From NCBI RefSeq assembly GCF_965638725.1, contig NC_134963.1, positions 14,908,501 through 14,972,500 of the forward strand: a stretch of 64,000 nucleotides of DNA. Direction: 5' to 3'. The stretch comes from Aptenodytes patagonicus. Its lineage: Eukaryota; Chordata; Aves; Sphenisciformes; Spheniscidae. The stretch's first letter is position 1. Each line of letters starts with the position of its first letter. The notes beneath the pieces are model-generated. The model saw only the letters and a list, made by a program, of their open reading frames with translations. It was not told the origin of the DNA and did no database searches. Below are positions 14,141 to 25,700 of this stretch, piece by piece. The position numbers and the translations under genes are program-made.

Positions 14141-16374
14141 GGAAGATTGGCTCCATCGCCCAGCCTAACAAAAACACAGGTAACTCACTCCTCTCTCTAG
14201 ATCTGGTAGCAAAGGCAGTCTTTCAGTGTTAATGTGTTTTCAAAAACCTTAAGGAGCACAATGCCCTCCTGGTCTACACCCATGACCACCACCAACAGAG
14301 TCAACCAATTTCTAATGAACTCTAAAATACTGGTTTCCAGGTCTGATGAATTTTTAGATAACATCCTTATGATCAAACACAAAGGCACTTTTGAAAGCAC
14401 GTAAATGAAGATACTTTTTAACACCTCCATGTATTATTATTCCCTGGCACCATGGGGGGGAGACATTGGAATGAAGAGGTTGACGGAAGAAGAGTTGGAT
14501 AGCACAGTTTGCAATGGCTTAGGAAGTTCTGTAGGCACAAAAGGCAAACAGTAATGTCAAGCAGATGGCTAAAAACAGGAACCAAAGCAGAAAGATAAAA
14601 AAAAGAAGTTGCTTGAGCAACACACACACACATTTAACAAGGTCTCATTGGCAAACCAGGACAATGAGTCTTTTGTACAAGGGAAATAAATTATACAACA
14701 TAGAGCCGTATCACTCTGCACACAAAGCTGCATTAAATGAATTGACTGATTAATAAATCAGACATCAAGAGCTACTAAAGACCATCCAGGAACTCTTACT
14801 GCTGTATCCTTCATATGTACACATAAATGACATACTATTGTTTTAAGTGGTCAGAATCGTATCTTATCACATGTGAACATCATAAGCCCTTTATAGCAAA
14901 AAGCCAGTGCAGATTCTTTTTTTAACCTAAATGTTAAGAGCCTTTGCTTTTGGAACAGGACAGTTCGAATTCTATCTCCAGTTAACCACAAAGCCCCAAG
15001 TGACTATAAAATGCAGTAGTGACATCTGTACAGTTTCAGAGGCCACAGATTGTTTCCATATTCTAATTACTACATCTCATTATAATGAAGAAAAATCACT
15101 TCTTTTTTTGAGTCACAGATGTGAAAGAAAGATCTTGTGGTTAAAGTAAAGGATTCACAGAATCCAAAGGCCTAGATTTTTTCTCCTTCCAACTATATTG
15201 CAGACTTCCAGTGCAATAACACTCACTTTCTTCCACTGAGTCTTGGAAGACTTAACAAATCTGTGTTCATAACACATTTTGAGGGCCTAATTTAAATGCC
15301 TCATACTGTCATAAAATACATAAAATACCTTACAAGCAGAATTTTTATTATCACAGATTAGAAAGCTTGAAAAGAGGAGATACTAAATTTATTCTGTATG
15401 GCTGATTTTTTGTGTTAACTTTATTTTTAGAACACTAGACAATTAGGGGATACTATAAAATATTTGAATTTCCAAAAAGTAATCCTTGATTAAATCATGG
15501 TTATGTGAAAAAAGTCTGTACAAGATAATGTTCAATTCATGCAGTTCTGCTAACCTTCCAGCCTAAGGCATCCAAGAAGCATGTAAATTGCAAACATTGG
15601 TTCAGCCAGAAAAGAAATGCCACTGGTATGATCAACCACACCATGATGAGGTTTTCAACTCAGTGCCACATACTATTAATGTAATTGTATTTAAATTTAA
15701 ACCAGCAATAAACTGCGTGCCTGATATTGACAGGAATCTGCAATTCTTCACCAACATTTATAGACTGCAGCATCTTCTTTGGAAACACTGAGTTTCATGT
15801 GAATACTTAAGCAACAACTGGCATGATAAGGCATGCATACTTGTGTCCAAAAATATGCACTCTGGGTGCGGTACAGGGAACAAGGTCAAGGGACATGTGC
15901 CTTCAAGCCTAGGTATTAGCTGGAAAGTACTCTGATGGTGCAGAAGTACTTACCCGGTGAGACCCAGTGGGGCAGCACTCTTGCAAAAGGATTTTCCATA
16001 TCACATGACTTTGGAAGTCACTGACAGACTGCCAAAGAAGTTAATGATATTTACTTAGGTACAGGTTTTTAAAGGCACAAAAAATCGCTGGGTGCAAATC
16101 TCCCGTTGAACCTCTAGAGCCAGAATACCTAAAATGCTATAAAAACACCCTCTTGTGATTTTTTGTGAAACATAAGCAAATTAATTCAGAGGACACTCCA
16201 CACACACTCCTCTTAAACCCGTCCCATATAACAAAGGAGTTCTGGAGATCTGCAGTAGCTCCTGCGACGCACCATCTGGAAACGTAGGTACTTCCCTGTT
16301 CCAAAAATTCAGACTCACTGTGTCTTGGTAGGGGATCTCCAAACTGTGAGTCACCCTAACTGAGCTGCCACTTT
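14141..16374. other. Unique AT-rich non-coding DNA
   Basis: No gene, RNA or clear repeat. A short CA run lies at about 14619-14632 and a G7 at about 14454-14460. Open frames (62-77 codons) are unsupported. Confidence 0.6.
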
Positions 16375-16480
16375 TGGCCTAAGCAGCTTGCCTAACTTGT
16401 TTTTGTCAGCAACAGATGCAAAATCAGAACTCTGGGGTTTCAGTCCCTGTTCAATCTACAGTTATCCATTCTTTCTCTCA
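16375..16480 (-). mobile_element. Possible MIR-like SINE fragment
   Basis: The plus strand shows 'CTTGCCTAACTTG', then 'CAGAACTCTGGGGTTTCAG', recalling the antisense MIR order 'CTTGCCCAAGGTCACA...GGCAGAGC.GGGATT'. Matches are short and separated by gaps, so this is a tentative call. Confidence 0.33.
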
Positions 16481-19452
16481 AATTGAGCTTGCATTGACAT
16501 TTTGCAATACACGGTTAACTACAAAGTGAATGACATTATGGTGGTGACACCAGATCTTTGCAACCTGAACTCTCCAGTATAAACAAAAAGCAGAAATGAA
16601 TCCCCTGTCTCCTGAGCATTAGCAGTTCCTGAAAAGAGCAAACGCAGAATTGCTTTGCTTATGGTCAAAAATAATACTGCGAGAAAGTGACTGGAGGGCA
16701 TTTTAGATTTCGTGTTAAAGAAACAAAGGACAAATTGACTTTTTATAAAGGTCAAGTGAAAAACTGGATATCTTAAAGCTACAGAGAATTTCTAACTCTG
16801 TTCAGTTCTGTTTACATTTAAAAAAAAAAAAAAAAAAAGAGGAGAAAAATATTGTCATGTCCAGCTTAACAGATGATCTGGTTTGGGACAGAGGAAAGAA
16901 AAAAGAGAAAAAGACCGTATTTGCAAGAAAGTCTGGAATTGCAAATAATACTGTTCATAGTAATGTTCCTAGATGGAAGCTATTATGTTATCCTTTCACA
17001 AACCATTATGACAGTAACAAAATCTATCCAGTTTGGTTTGTATATAACCTGAAGTTTCCAGCATTTGCCACAGGTTTGTGAATTAGTTGATTATGTGCTG
17101 AAACAGGTATTTAAGACATATAATTTATCCTCTAGGCTAAAAATACATAATGTAACAAATAATAGCCATACTGAAAATTATATTTTACATTCCTTTCACA
17201 TCGACTAAACTGTGTCCCATGTGAATTGACTAAACAGCTTTGCAGCAATTTAAAAAAAAAAGAAAAAATCCTGAATCTGATGTTTTAACCTGAACCAGTT
17301 TTAATCATTATGCACCGGGTGACTTTCATCCTACAGTGTGCTTTGTTCACGCCATTGCTAGATTCATTGCTGTCTCAGTACTCTGTGGTTCACCTCCTAC
17401 ATGTGAGACGAACATTAAGACCAAGGACACCACAGCCTCTGGAAAGGGAAGCAAGAGGGCAGCCCTGGGGAAAGAGCAGCAGCACTAATGAAAACAACAA
17501 AAATCTGCGTGATCAGAAACACACAAACAAAAAAAGCTTTTCCTTCCCTACAGCCTCTCAGTCCTTTCCTCTCCCTGTCACAGATACTGCAAATTTTGTG
17601 TGTTCGCTCGGGAAGGAGGTTACTCCCTTTCCAGAGATCACAAGCATATTTCACACAGGGCTGAACAAGCTCTTCAGAATAGAAGCCACTGCCCCCAAAT
17701 GTTCATCTCCCTCCATCTGTACACAAGCCCTCCCTTCCAGCCCCCTTTAAATTTTCTAGTCAGGGAGATCAGGGTTGTTGGGTCTTTAATCTCCTCCTCA
17801 CAGTTTCACATACAAACCTTGGCTTCAATATTTGGATACATTTCCTGCCTTTTTTTTTTTTTTTTTAAATACCCTTTTGAAGCCAAGTTGCTGAGTGAAT
17901 CGTAAAGGGAGAGAATTCCAAGAGCGTTAGCTTCTCTGCTGTTCCCAGGGCAGGTCTGGGCCAAAATAAACCCCCGCTGTGCCAGCAGCAGTTACTTACA
18001 GTCAAACACCAGGCATCACAGCACTCTGCAGCTTCCCAGCCTGAACCATCTCCCATTTCCCTTAATAGATAAAGCCTCCTTAGAGATTTCCCACTTTGTC
18101 TCCAACTGCACCCCTTCCCATGTTTTCCTTGAGTCAAAATAGCTATCAAAAAATAAAATGGTGAGAAGGTAAATATTCTGTCTTGGATCCAGAAAGTCTC
18201 TGCCCAGAACATATCCTGCTTTGCTACAAAGCTTTTCCATTCCCGCCCTCATTTCTGCTTCTAAAGAAAGGATTTGTTCCCAGTTTCAGAAACCAGTGGT
18301 TTACACTGTGCCTTGCCCTCCACCACTTCTGTTCACATAGAGAACTTGGATGCCTAAATCATATTCCTGCTAAAGAATTCAAGGAACAAATGGCCACTGC
18401 TTCACTGATCTCAGGATTTCGGCGAGACAGGACTGAAATTTGACATCTGAGCAGAGAAGTCTCAGTAAGAGCTATGTCACCAAAGTCAGTCATTACGCAA
18501 AAAGGATGGAATTATTTTTACCTTCTGGAAAGAAGCTTAATCTTAAAGCTTAAGCTACAGTAAGAAACCTGTTTCAACGGCTATTTGATCAAATTAAAAA
18601 TTAACCCAACTTTAAAGACTTTTATATCATTTTCTTACAAATTTCACAATAATTTAAAAAATTTTCACCATGTTTACTTCATTCTTCTACCCAATTTAGG
18701 TGAATTTGCACCAGTTGTGTTCACATCCATTTTACATAAGCATTTATACCACAAATTCTGGTGACTATCATGTTTGCAGAGAGTGAATGTCAAATGTTTA
18801 TAGGCAAAAGCCTGTAGGGGAAATGTTTGAGCATTTGATCAAACAGCAAACACAAACAATACCATGACAATTACAGTTTGGGTGATTGTCAAATAATGGC
18901 ATAAAACTGTCCATGAGCAAGTCTAAGAGAGCCAAAATTTCACAAATTTGGAAAAAAAAAGTCTGATCACTCATACTGCATAGACAACAAGTAAAACAAA
19001 GGAAAATGGGTATATTAAGGGGGGAAATTATTCCCATAGTTGCCTAGTCATCTTCAGTACAGAGGGTGGGGAAGCCCCACACTCCAATTTGAGTTACAAG
19101 AACACTCCATGAAGTATGCTTGTAAATATTCAGGAAAATACTACTGTCCAATCTATCTTCACATTCCTCTCCAAGACCAGTAATTTCCTCCCTGGAAAGG
19201 CTGGTCCGAGAAACAAAAGAGTCAAACTGCTCTAGACCCCGTCCCCCTTCCTTAGGAAAGAACTGTCACTCAGATCACTTTGATTCTGAAACAGCATCAC
19301 TGTAAACCACAGGCTTTTACAACATTAAGGCATCAGAGAAAGCACTCTCTTCAGCATGATCATAAAAGCCTGATACTGTTTTTGACCATTCAGTCGTGGA
19401 CTGAAGTGTTTAAGCCTGAGGAAGGTGGCAAAGCTGTGAGTCCTCATTCCCT

Positions 19453-19477
19453 CACACATATACACACACGCGCGCGC
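19453..19477. repeat. Alternating CA/TA/CG tract (Z-DNA-type)
   Basis: Twenty-five bases alternate pyrimidine and purine without a break, ending in a (CG)n run. This is the pattern that favours left-handed DNA under torsion. It is also a CpG cluster in an otherwise CpG-poor neighbourhood. Confidence 0.85.
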
Positions 19478-19798
19478 TTTTTTGTTATTGGTTCTGCTCT
19501 AATCACAGCTCCTCCTTTCTGCTTTCCTCTTCTCTGTATTTATTTCTTAGCACGCCTAGCTCCAAATACCAGGCACTGCAGCAAATCCTCCAGTTCTCAA
19601 TGGCAGTAACAGTAGAAGGGACTTTTTCATTCAATAAAATTTCTAACAAGTCACAGAAATGAATTAGTCTTTTCCATCCGCGTCTTTTTTCTCATGGTTG
19701 CAGTCCCCTCTCACTTCCACCGTGATCCTTTTTTCTATTACCCCCTCTTCTATACTTCTCTATGAATCTGACTTTTCGTTTTCCTCATTCATGTTCCA

Positions 19799-19817
19799 TC
19801 TCTCTCTCTCTCTCTCT
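19799..19817. repeat. (TC)n microsatellite
   Basis: An uninterrupted CT dinucleotide tract ending in CTGTGTCTC. It lies just left of the candidate regulatory block that begins near 19840. Confidence 0.9.
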
Positions 19818-19839
19818 GTGTCTCACCGTGGTGCTGGAA

Positions 19840-20400
19840 CATGCAGCAGGAATATGATGGATGATCACCTGCCACAGCTTGTTTATTATAATTCAGACAA
19901 TCAATTACACATCCCTAATGCTGGTTGTCCCGCCGGAAATTTACATGCTCGGCACAGACCAATGTGAAAATGGAATCTCATTTGCCAAATGTCTTTTCGT
20001 GGGTACAGCATGATGATTACAGTCTGGTTGTTTCAACAGTTGTTTATGTCTGACAATGTCATCACTTACTGCTTGCCACAGGTCACATTGCTCTAAGGTA
20101 TTATTTATTGTGTTACGCAGGCTAAGGCTTTCAGAGGACAAAGATGTTGCTAAAGCCACTATGCTCAAGCTAGGCGGGCAAGGTAGATCACACAGCAGGC
20201 ACACAGTTTCAGCACCTGCCTTTGTTTCCACTAGTGTGAATCCTTGTACCCTCTCCATCTTCCTTTCTTTTATGGATGACCGCCTTGCATTAAAGGGCTG
20301 GTGAGCTCTTGCATTGACAGGCAGGGCTCTGGCAGGGGGAAATGCTGTTCATGCAGTTAAATAATCCCAGGACAGCTAGTGATTTAATAAGAAGCAAAGG
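19840..20400. promoter_or_regulatory. Candidate conserved enhancer-like block
   Basis: The stretch has no simple repeats and a balanced, information-rich texture unlike its flanks. It carries two CACCTG E-boxes (19866-19871 and 20213-20218), two TGTTTAT forkhead-type motifs (19880-19886 and 20041-20047), an AGGTCA nuclear-receptor half site (20080-20085) and several homeodomain-type AATTA/TAAT cores. An 82-codon open frame at 20056-20304 and a 105-codon frame opposite have no family resemblance. Long open frames on both strands are common in constrained non-coding elements. Function and conservation are inferred, and an unannotated exon cannot be excluded. Confidence 0.42.
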
Positions 20401-23334
20401 ATTGCAGAAAAATTAGACCGGGGGAAAGCAAAAAGGGCTTGTTAGTGTTTAGCTAAAATGCTATGAAGTAGTAGGTGCTGAACCTGCCGGCAAAGGGTTA
20501 AGTGCATTTTACTGACTAATTGAGTGGTAGGGTTCATTCTTCCATCTAGGTAGAAAGGAGGTGGGAGATCCTACAGAGAAGAGGATGTAGAGTATGGACT
20601 GAGCAGCCCATCCTGGGAAGGATTTGATCTGACGTAGCCAGAACTTCAGGAAAAGGAGGGAGACTTAAATTTCACATGCTAACTGTGTTTATGAGCAGGT
20701 TTAAGAACGCACAGGTTTCTGTAAACGTAGGTTTTAGAAATCCTATATGTGGGATGCTTCAACAACATGCCCAGCAATGCACAGGGACACATACACATGC
20801 AAACATACATAAGATGTAAAGGAAGTTTCCTCTCCCTCAACAGGGGAGAAAGGCAGGGAAAGGAAGATACCTTTCCTGATTAGGAGCCCTGTTTCTAACA
20901 CCTTCCTGTTAATTGGAGAGAAGAACACAGTAACAGTCCCATTAAATCATCTTGCTGACAGGCTTGCCGTTCTCTCACACAGAAGTCAGCTGCTTCCCTC
21001 CACCTCTTTCTGCTCAACCCAGACAGACTGGTTTGGGTTTTGTACCTAAACTGCCTATGCTCTAAAGCACCCACAAACTAGTCATTCCTGGAAGACTCAA
21101 GGTGGAAGACGAAGAGTAAACTTACTAGACTGATTTTCTAAATGCCAGTCTCAGTTGTGGAGGTGGTTGAACTTTTCAATATAGCAGTTAATCTGCCAGA
21201 TTAATTACTTCACTTAGTTAAAATTATTTTTAAGTATTCAACATCTAAATGGTTAATCTAAAGATCTGTGAGCACAAAAATATTAGCATAATCTGCAGAA
21301 AAGCCATGATGTTTATGACATATAAAATAAAAACCTAGATTAAATAACAAGTTTCCACTCCTTCAACAAACAGGACTAACCTTAAAGAGGGATGGCCTGT
21401 TGTTCAGAACAGTTATCTTATCAAGGTGGAGAACAGGCAGTGAAATGGTGTAGTACTGACGACACTTTTTAAGATCTTACAAGCCATCTACCTGTGTTTT
21501 CTCAGTTCTGTGTGCACATGAGGTCAGAGAAGAGGCCCTTTATTCTTCCTCACAAAATAAGGGCGAAAGAAAGTATTTAGCTTTCAGATGAGAGCTATGT
21601 TCCCTGTGTGAACAGATGTATGAGATGTAGTTGCCTGTGATAGCAGAGGACTAGAGCAGATGAATTGGGAAGATCCTCTGAAACCTTTGTTCTTAATGAT
21701 ACCATTTGTATATCCATGGGATAGGGTTCAGCAAGTCTGTGTGTAGTAGATCATGTTGGTTATTTATTCATACGTTAAAATCTGTCTCAGCAGCACTGTG
21801 AGAAGTAATACAGGTTGCAAATCCTGCTGAGTCAACCCAAATCATGACAAAGTGCTCTCACTCTCTCTGCATTTATATATATATACACACACGCACAAAC
21901 ATACACACACATATGGATTGACTATGGTGGTTTTGTTTTTAAATAACCTGTTTTTCAACAGAGGATCAGCGCACTTAGTACTGAGGCTACATGTGCATCT
22001 AATTTCACAAATGATAGCATGTGAAAGGGCTCAAGTCCTTCTTACATAGCAAAAGGCTTCCTGTGCTCCTGTGAGTTCTGTATGAGTTGGCATAAAAAAA
22101 GTCTGCTGAGGAGGTAAGGAAGGAAATGGAGCAATCAAGTGTGTAAGGAGTCACTGCTACCCACGGAGGGAAATGTTATTCTGAAGCTGGCTGAAGTGAA
22201 TCATATTGAACCCTCAACCTCTCTTTTTTTTTTTTGCCTGCTCCTCTCTTCAGAAAGATGCATTAGTTACAATCAGGAAGAGAAGTAAACAAATACTAGC
22301 TCTTACTGCTATGAATCCTAACTGCATCAGACAGGACAGCCTGGGGTAAGGAAGGCCACCTCTGTTGCGTTATATGTGGGATATGAAGCTGTGCTGAAGC
22401 TTTCTGAGGGAGTGCTGCATCATCATCGCTACCTGACTTGGTATAATAGCAGGGCTGTGAGGATCAAAATACCATGAGCTGTCTCAGGCGCTTGGTGAAG
22501 TAAGATCTCAAGATGGACTCTAAAACAAGGCATGCTCTGTGACTCTTCTAGTGAGGATACAGCACTTCCCAAGCCCAGTGCTAACTGCAGAGTGAGTGGC
22601 TTGAACAACTGCAAGACTATTCACAAACTGGGCTGCTGTCTTAGGCAGCCAACCCTGATGACTCCTGTGCCTGGTTCTGAGGCAAGACAAGGGAAGACAC
22701 TCACCAGCTTCAGTGCTTGCATTAGGACACACGATGGTCCTTCTGTGCCAGATTCATAATTCAGTCTGTTCTGCCTGGAACGGGAAGTACACCTTGCCTC
22801 TATGACAGGCAAAACACCTAAAGACAAACACATCTACATAGGTCAGGGAAGCCTTGTGCGCTCCCAGGGGAGAAGAAGAATTTTCTCACTCTTCTCCATC
22901 AACTACAAACTCGGGAGCTGCCACAAGACTCAATTCCAAACAGAGGTGCCGCCAGAAAATCCAATCAATTAAAGAACTTTTTCCTCCTAAACAGGCAAAT
23001 GATAAAGCTGTTACCCTGTGAAACAGCCAAATTCTCATGCTTACAAGGTAAGTTCCTTTCCTGCTGCCCCCAACAACCTCACTGCAACTGGAATTTTAGT
23101 TTGCTTATTACAGTAGACTCAAATTACACCAGACATTTAATTCATCCTCACTCTAACTGGTATTTTGCTGTTCATGCAAGTCCCACTGTGTTTTACTAAA
23201 CAGATTCATTTTTACATTATTTTGTTACTTACTTGTAGCATAGTAGTACTGAAAAGTTCTCCATCAACTCAGTTTTTGACTTAGACACTATACAATCACA
23301 TGAAGAGGGACCACCTTTATATCAAAGAATTATA
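20401..23334. other. Unique non-coding DNA
   Basis: Contains a TA/CA microsatellite at 21874-21897 and a T-run near 22206-22216. A somewhat GC-richer patch at 22430-22830 has overlapping open frames of 60-75 codons on both strands. No splice-bounded exon or known protein was recognised in them. Confidence 0.55.
21874..21897. repeat. (TA)n(CA)n microsatellite
   Basis: Twenty-four bases of strictly alternating pyrimidine and purine, TA-rich on the left and CA-rich on the right. A second short CA run and CATATG follow. Confidence 0.88.
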
Positions 23335-23475
23335 GTCAAAACAGGCGAGGCAGACAAAGGGCAGAAAACCAAGAGAGAGGCAGGGAGAGTTTACTTGTCC
23401 AAGGTCAAAAGCAGAGCTGGTAATACAATCTTCCTATTCTTATTCCATTACTCAAACCACTAGGCAAAAGTGTCT
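23335..23475 (-). mobile_element. MIR: MIR-like SINE, antisense
   Basis: The plus strand carries the antisense MIR hallmark: 'ACTTGTCCAAGGTCAAAAGC' (consensus ACTTGCCCAAGGTCACACAGC). It is preceded by 'ACAGGCGAGGCAGACAAAGG', like the ACAGATGAGGAAACTGAGGC block, and followed by 'AGAGCTGGTAATACAATC', then 'ACTCAAACCACTAGGC', like CTCTTAACCACTATGC. All four blocks are in order. The copy is old and inert. Confidence 0.66.
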
Positions 23476-25259
23476 TCCTAGCCTCCTCTCTCACCAGTTC
23501 TTATCCTCCCTCTAAAAACCCCCCAACTCTGCAGCATGTAAACATCCTACAAATCAGTAACACATGTGGAGAGGTCAAATGCTACCCCATGCAAAGGATA
23601 TGATGAACCTGTCTGGAAAAAGTGACTCAAGATACTTATGAGACATTGCATATTGTCATAGGACTGCAGTATAAAAATGGCTCGGTTTGTTCTGTAAGGC
23701 TAATCTGGTAAGCACTGAATGCTCTCTGCTCCTACTGAAAGAGGCTCTCATTCCCTACAGCACCCCAGCCTTGTATCAGGTTCTTTCTACATGACTGAGT
23801 ACTTTTACAGACATTTACAACTTACGCACACAATATATTTCTGAACTAAAGACCATGTATTTGTTCCTTCTTCATGGGCACGCTCGCCACAGCAAATGAT
23901 TCATGTCACTTGAATCTAAACACCTCTATCCATGCGAATGAGCATCTCTCTCTTCACTGGTTGCAGAAGGCAGTGGAGGGGACCTGCTGTTTTGCCTGCA
24001 GCATTCCTAGTCTTGCTTGAGTGCACTTTTTGACTGTTAAGACAGGAGATCTGCTGAGTCAGGCAGCTCCCCCAGCTGCTCACCGGAAACACAGCTGTTA
24101 TGCAAAAATAACCATGAAGGCAAGGACTTGCACTTTTTAGAGAAAACAAAAACACATTGACCCGCAAACTCAACAATAGACTCCTGATGCTATTTGATTA
24201 GATGCAACCCTACTTCATGCACTTCTCTTATTCTGGGCCAGAGCCTGTGCCGAGTACTGTCCTGCTCTTTTTAGGCTGTGTCTGGGTGACAGGACAGGAG
24301 CCAGAGCCATCTCCCCTCCTGATTTTGTTGATCCGAACCGGGAAACCTGAGCTCACTGTTTAATTAGGAAAGGACGGGGGAGGGTGTCAGGCAGGTGGAC
24401 AGCTAATAAGCACAACCCCATATTGCAGCCCATTGCCTGTATCAGGTTATGGAACAATATCAAACCAGTGCTGAACAAGCTGCTGTTTCCTTGCGCCTGT
24501 GTCCATGGCGTCCCCAGTTGTGCAGTGGCACCTGTTCCTCTGAATGCAAGCACAAGCTGTTCCCTCGGCGCTTCAGCACGTAAGAGTCACGACTCTCAGA
24601 TTCAGCAGCTACTTGGATAAGGCCCCAACTTCTTAAAGGGCTCCAGCTCCATTGCTGCTGCTTAACTCAGTATCACCCCGCACACAAACAGCTCCAACAA
24701 GAGCTGAAGTCTAGGAGAAGGCAAAAAGGACAACACAGCAACAGAAAATGGGGGAAGCTGAGAGCTCACGAGGAAAAAAAGAATTGGCTTATTTAGGCAA
24801 CCTGTGTAAGAACTGCAAGGGTTTGTTGACCTTAAAGGTGACCTGCACTGAGGCATCCACTACATGACAGCACTTATCAAGGTTCCCTAGGTTCCAAAAA
24901 GGGTAGCAATTTACATGGAAATGCACAGCCCCCTCATCTGCCAGCTGGGTGAAGAGCGGGAAGGACAGTGGCTTACTGTGTCTTTCTTTAAAAGCCAGTG
25001 CAGGTAGTGACCACAGTTTGGTTTCTACATGGCAGATGCAGTAGATGCGCTAAACCCACCAAGCATCTTGGTATCCAGGTAATAGATCTGCAAAGACACC
25101 ATTCAAGCCCTGGGCACGGTGCTCTCTTTGCCTCCAAATTGGCCGATTAAAGGTCAGTCCTGAACAACCTTAATCTCATTTCACCTCTCCCCAGCCACTG
25201 AGAAGAGCGTTGCCCTTTCCCTCACCATAAGGCCAGGCTGCTACCTGGGGAATTTCACT
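23476..25259. other. Unique DNA, moderately GC-rich, possible regulatory stretches
   Basis: No gene was recognised. The parts around 24300-24500 and 25120-25200 contain TTTAATTAGG, AGCTAATAAG and GATTAAAGGTCA-type motifs and low repeat content, so they may extend the block that starts at 25260. Open frames (64-86 codons) are unsupported. Confidence 0.5.
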
Positions 25260-25700
25260 TCGCAGTCCTCATACCTTAATTAATTAACAGATTAATTCAG
25301 AGAGGCCCAAAGTGACAAACAACGAATGTCCTGTGACAAGCCCCAGAAAGCATCACGTTAATGACCCCAGAAATCAAAAGGAAGAGGATAATTAAACGTA
25401 GGCTGGGGGGGAGGGAGTAGACAGGAGGAAAAAGAAAAAAAGTTATAGTGGTCAGATCCAAAAAAGGCAGATAGCAGATATCAATTTGCATAATAATTCT
25501 GCGAACAACAATGGGTGCCCAGGAATTCTATTTAAAGGCTGTAATATTAATTTAATGGGGAAAATATCTAATACAATTCCCACAGAATTTTTCAATTAAA
25601 TTAATATGATAGGCTTTAATGGATATCTTAAGCAGAGAGCACGATTAACAGAAATACTGCATAAATTACACTTATATATTTTATAAAAACTGGCACACGG
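25260..25700. promoter_or_regulatory. Candidate homeodomain-rich enhancer block
   Basis: It begins with the 12-base palindrome TTAATTAATTAA. It then holds at least eight further TAAT/ATTA cores, for example TATTAATTTAATGG, CAATTAAATTAATATG, GCTTTAATGG and GATTAAC, interleaved with CACGTTAATGACC and TTTAAAGG. Such clusters are typical of deeply conserved developmental enhancers in amniote gene deserts. AT-richness alone would raise TAAT counts, so conservation must be shown by alignment. No coding frame of interest is present. Confidence 0.42.

Larger units (their letters stand above)
16481..19839. other. Unique DNA with homopolymer and CT/CA tracts
   Basis: There is an A19 run at 16820-16838, a T17 run at 17850-17866 and a pyrimidine-rich zone around 17520-17760. 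An open frame of 146 codons (17310-17750, plus) overlaps frames on both strands, is low in coding character and is not recognised. The block 18540-18780 is very AT-rich with several ATTTA/TTTAAA motifs. No gene is supported. Confidence 0.55.

Noticed and set aside
17310..17750. Plus-strand open frame of 146 codons
   Set aside because: Lies in a pyrimidine-rich low-complexity zone and encodes Ser/Pro/Thr-rich sequence typical of such DNA; no family match.
23537..23551. Fifteen-base match to the 5' part of the miR-30b/c mature sequence (TGTAAACATCCTACA)
   Set aside because: The rest of the mature sequence diverges and no complementary arm that would form a pre-miRNA hairpin lies within 80 bases on either side.
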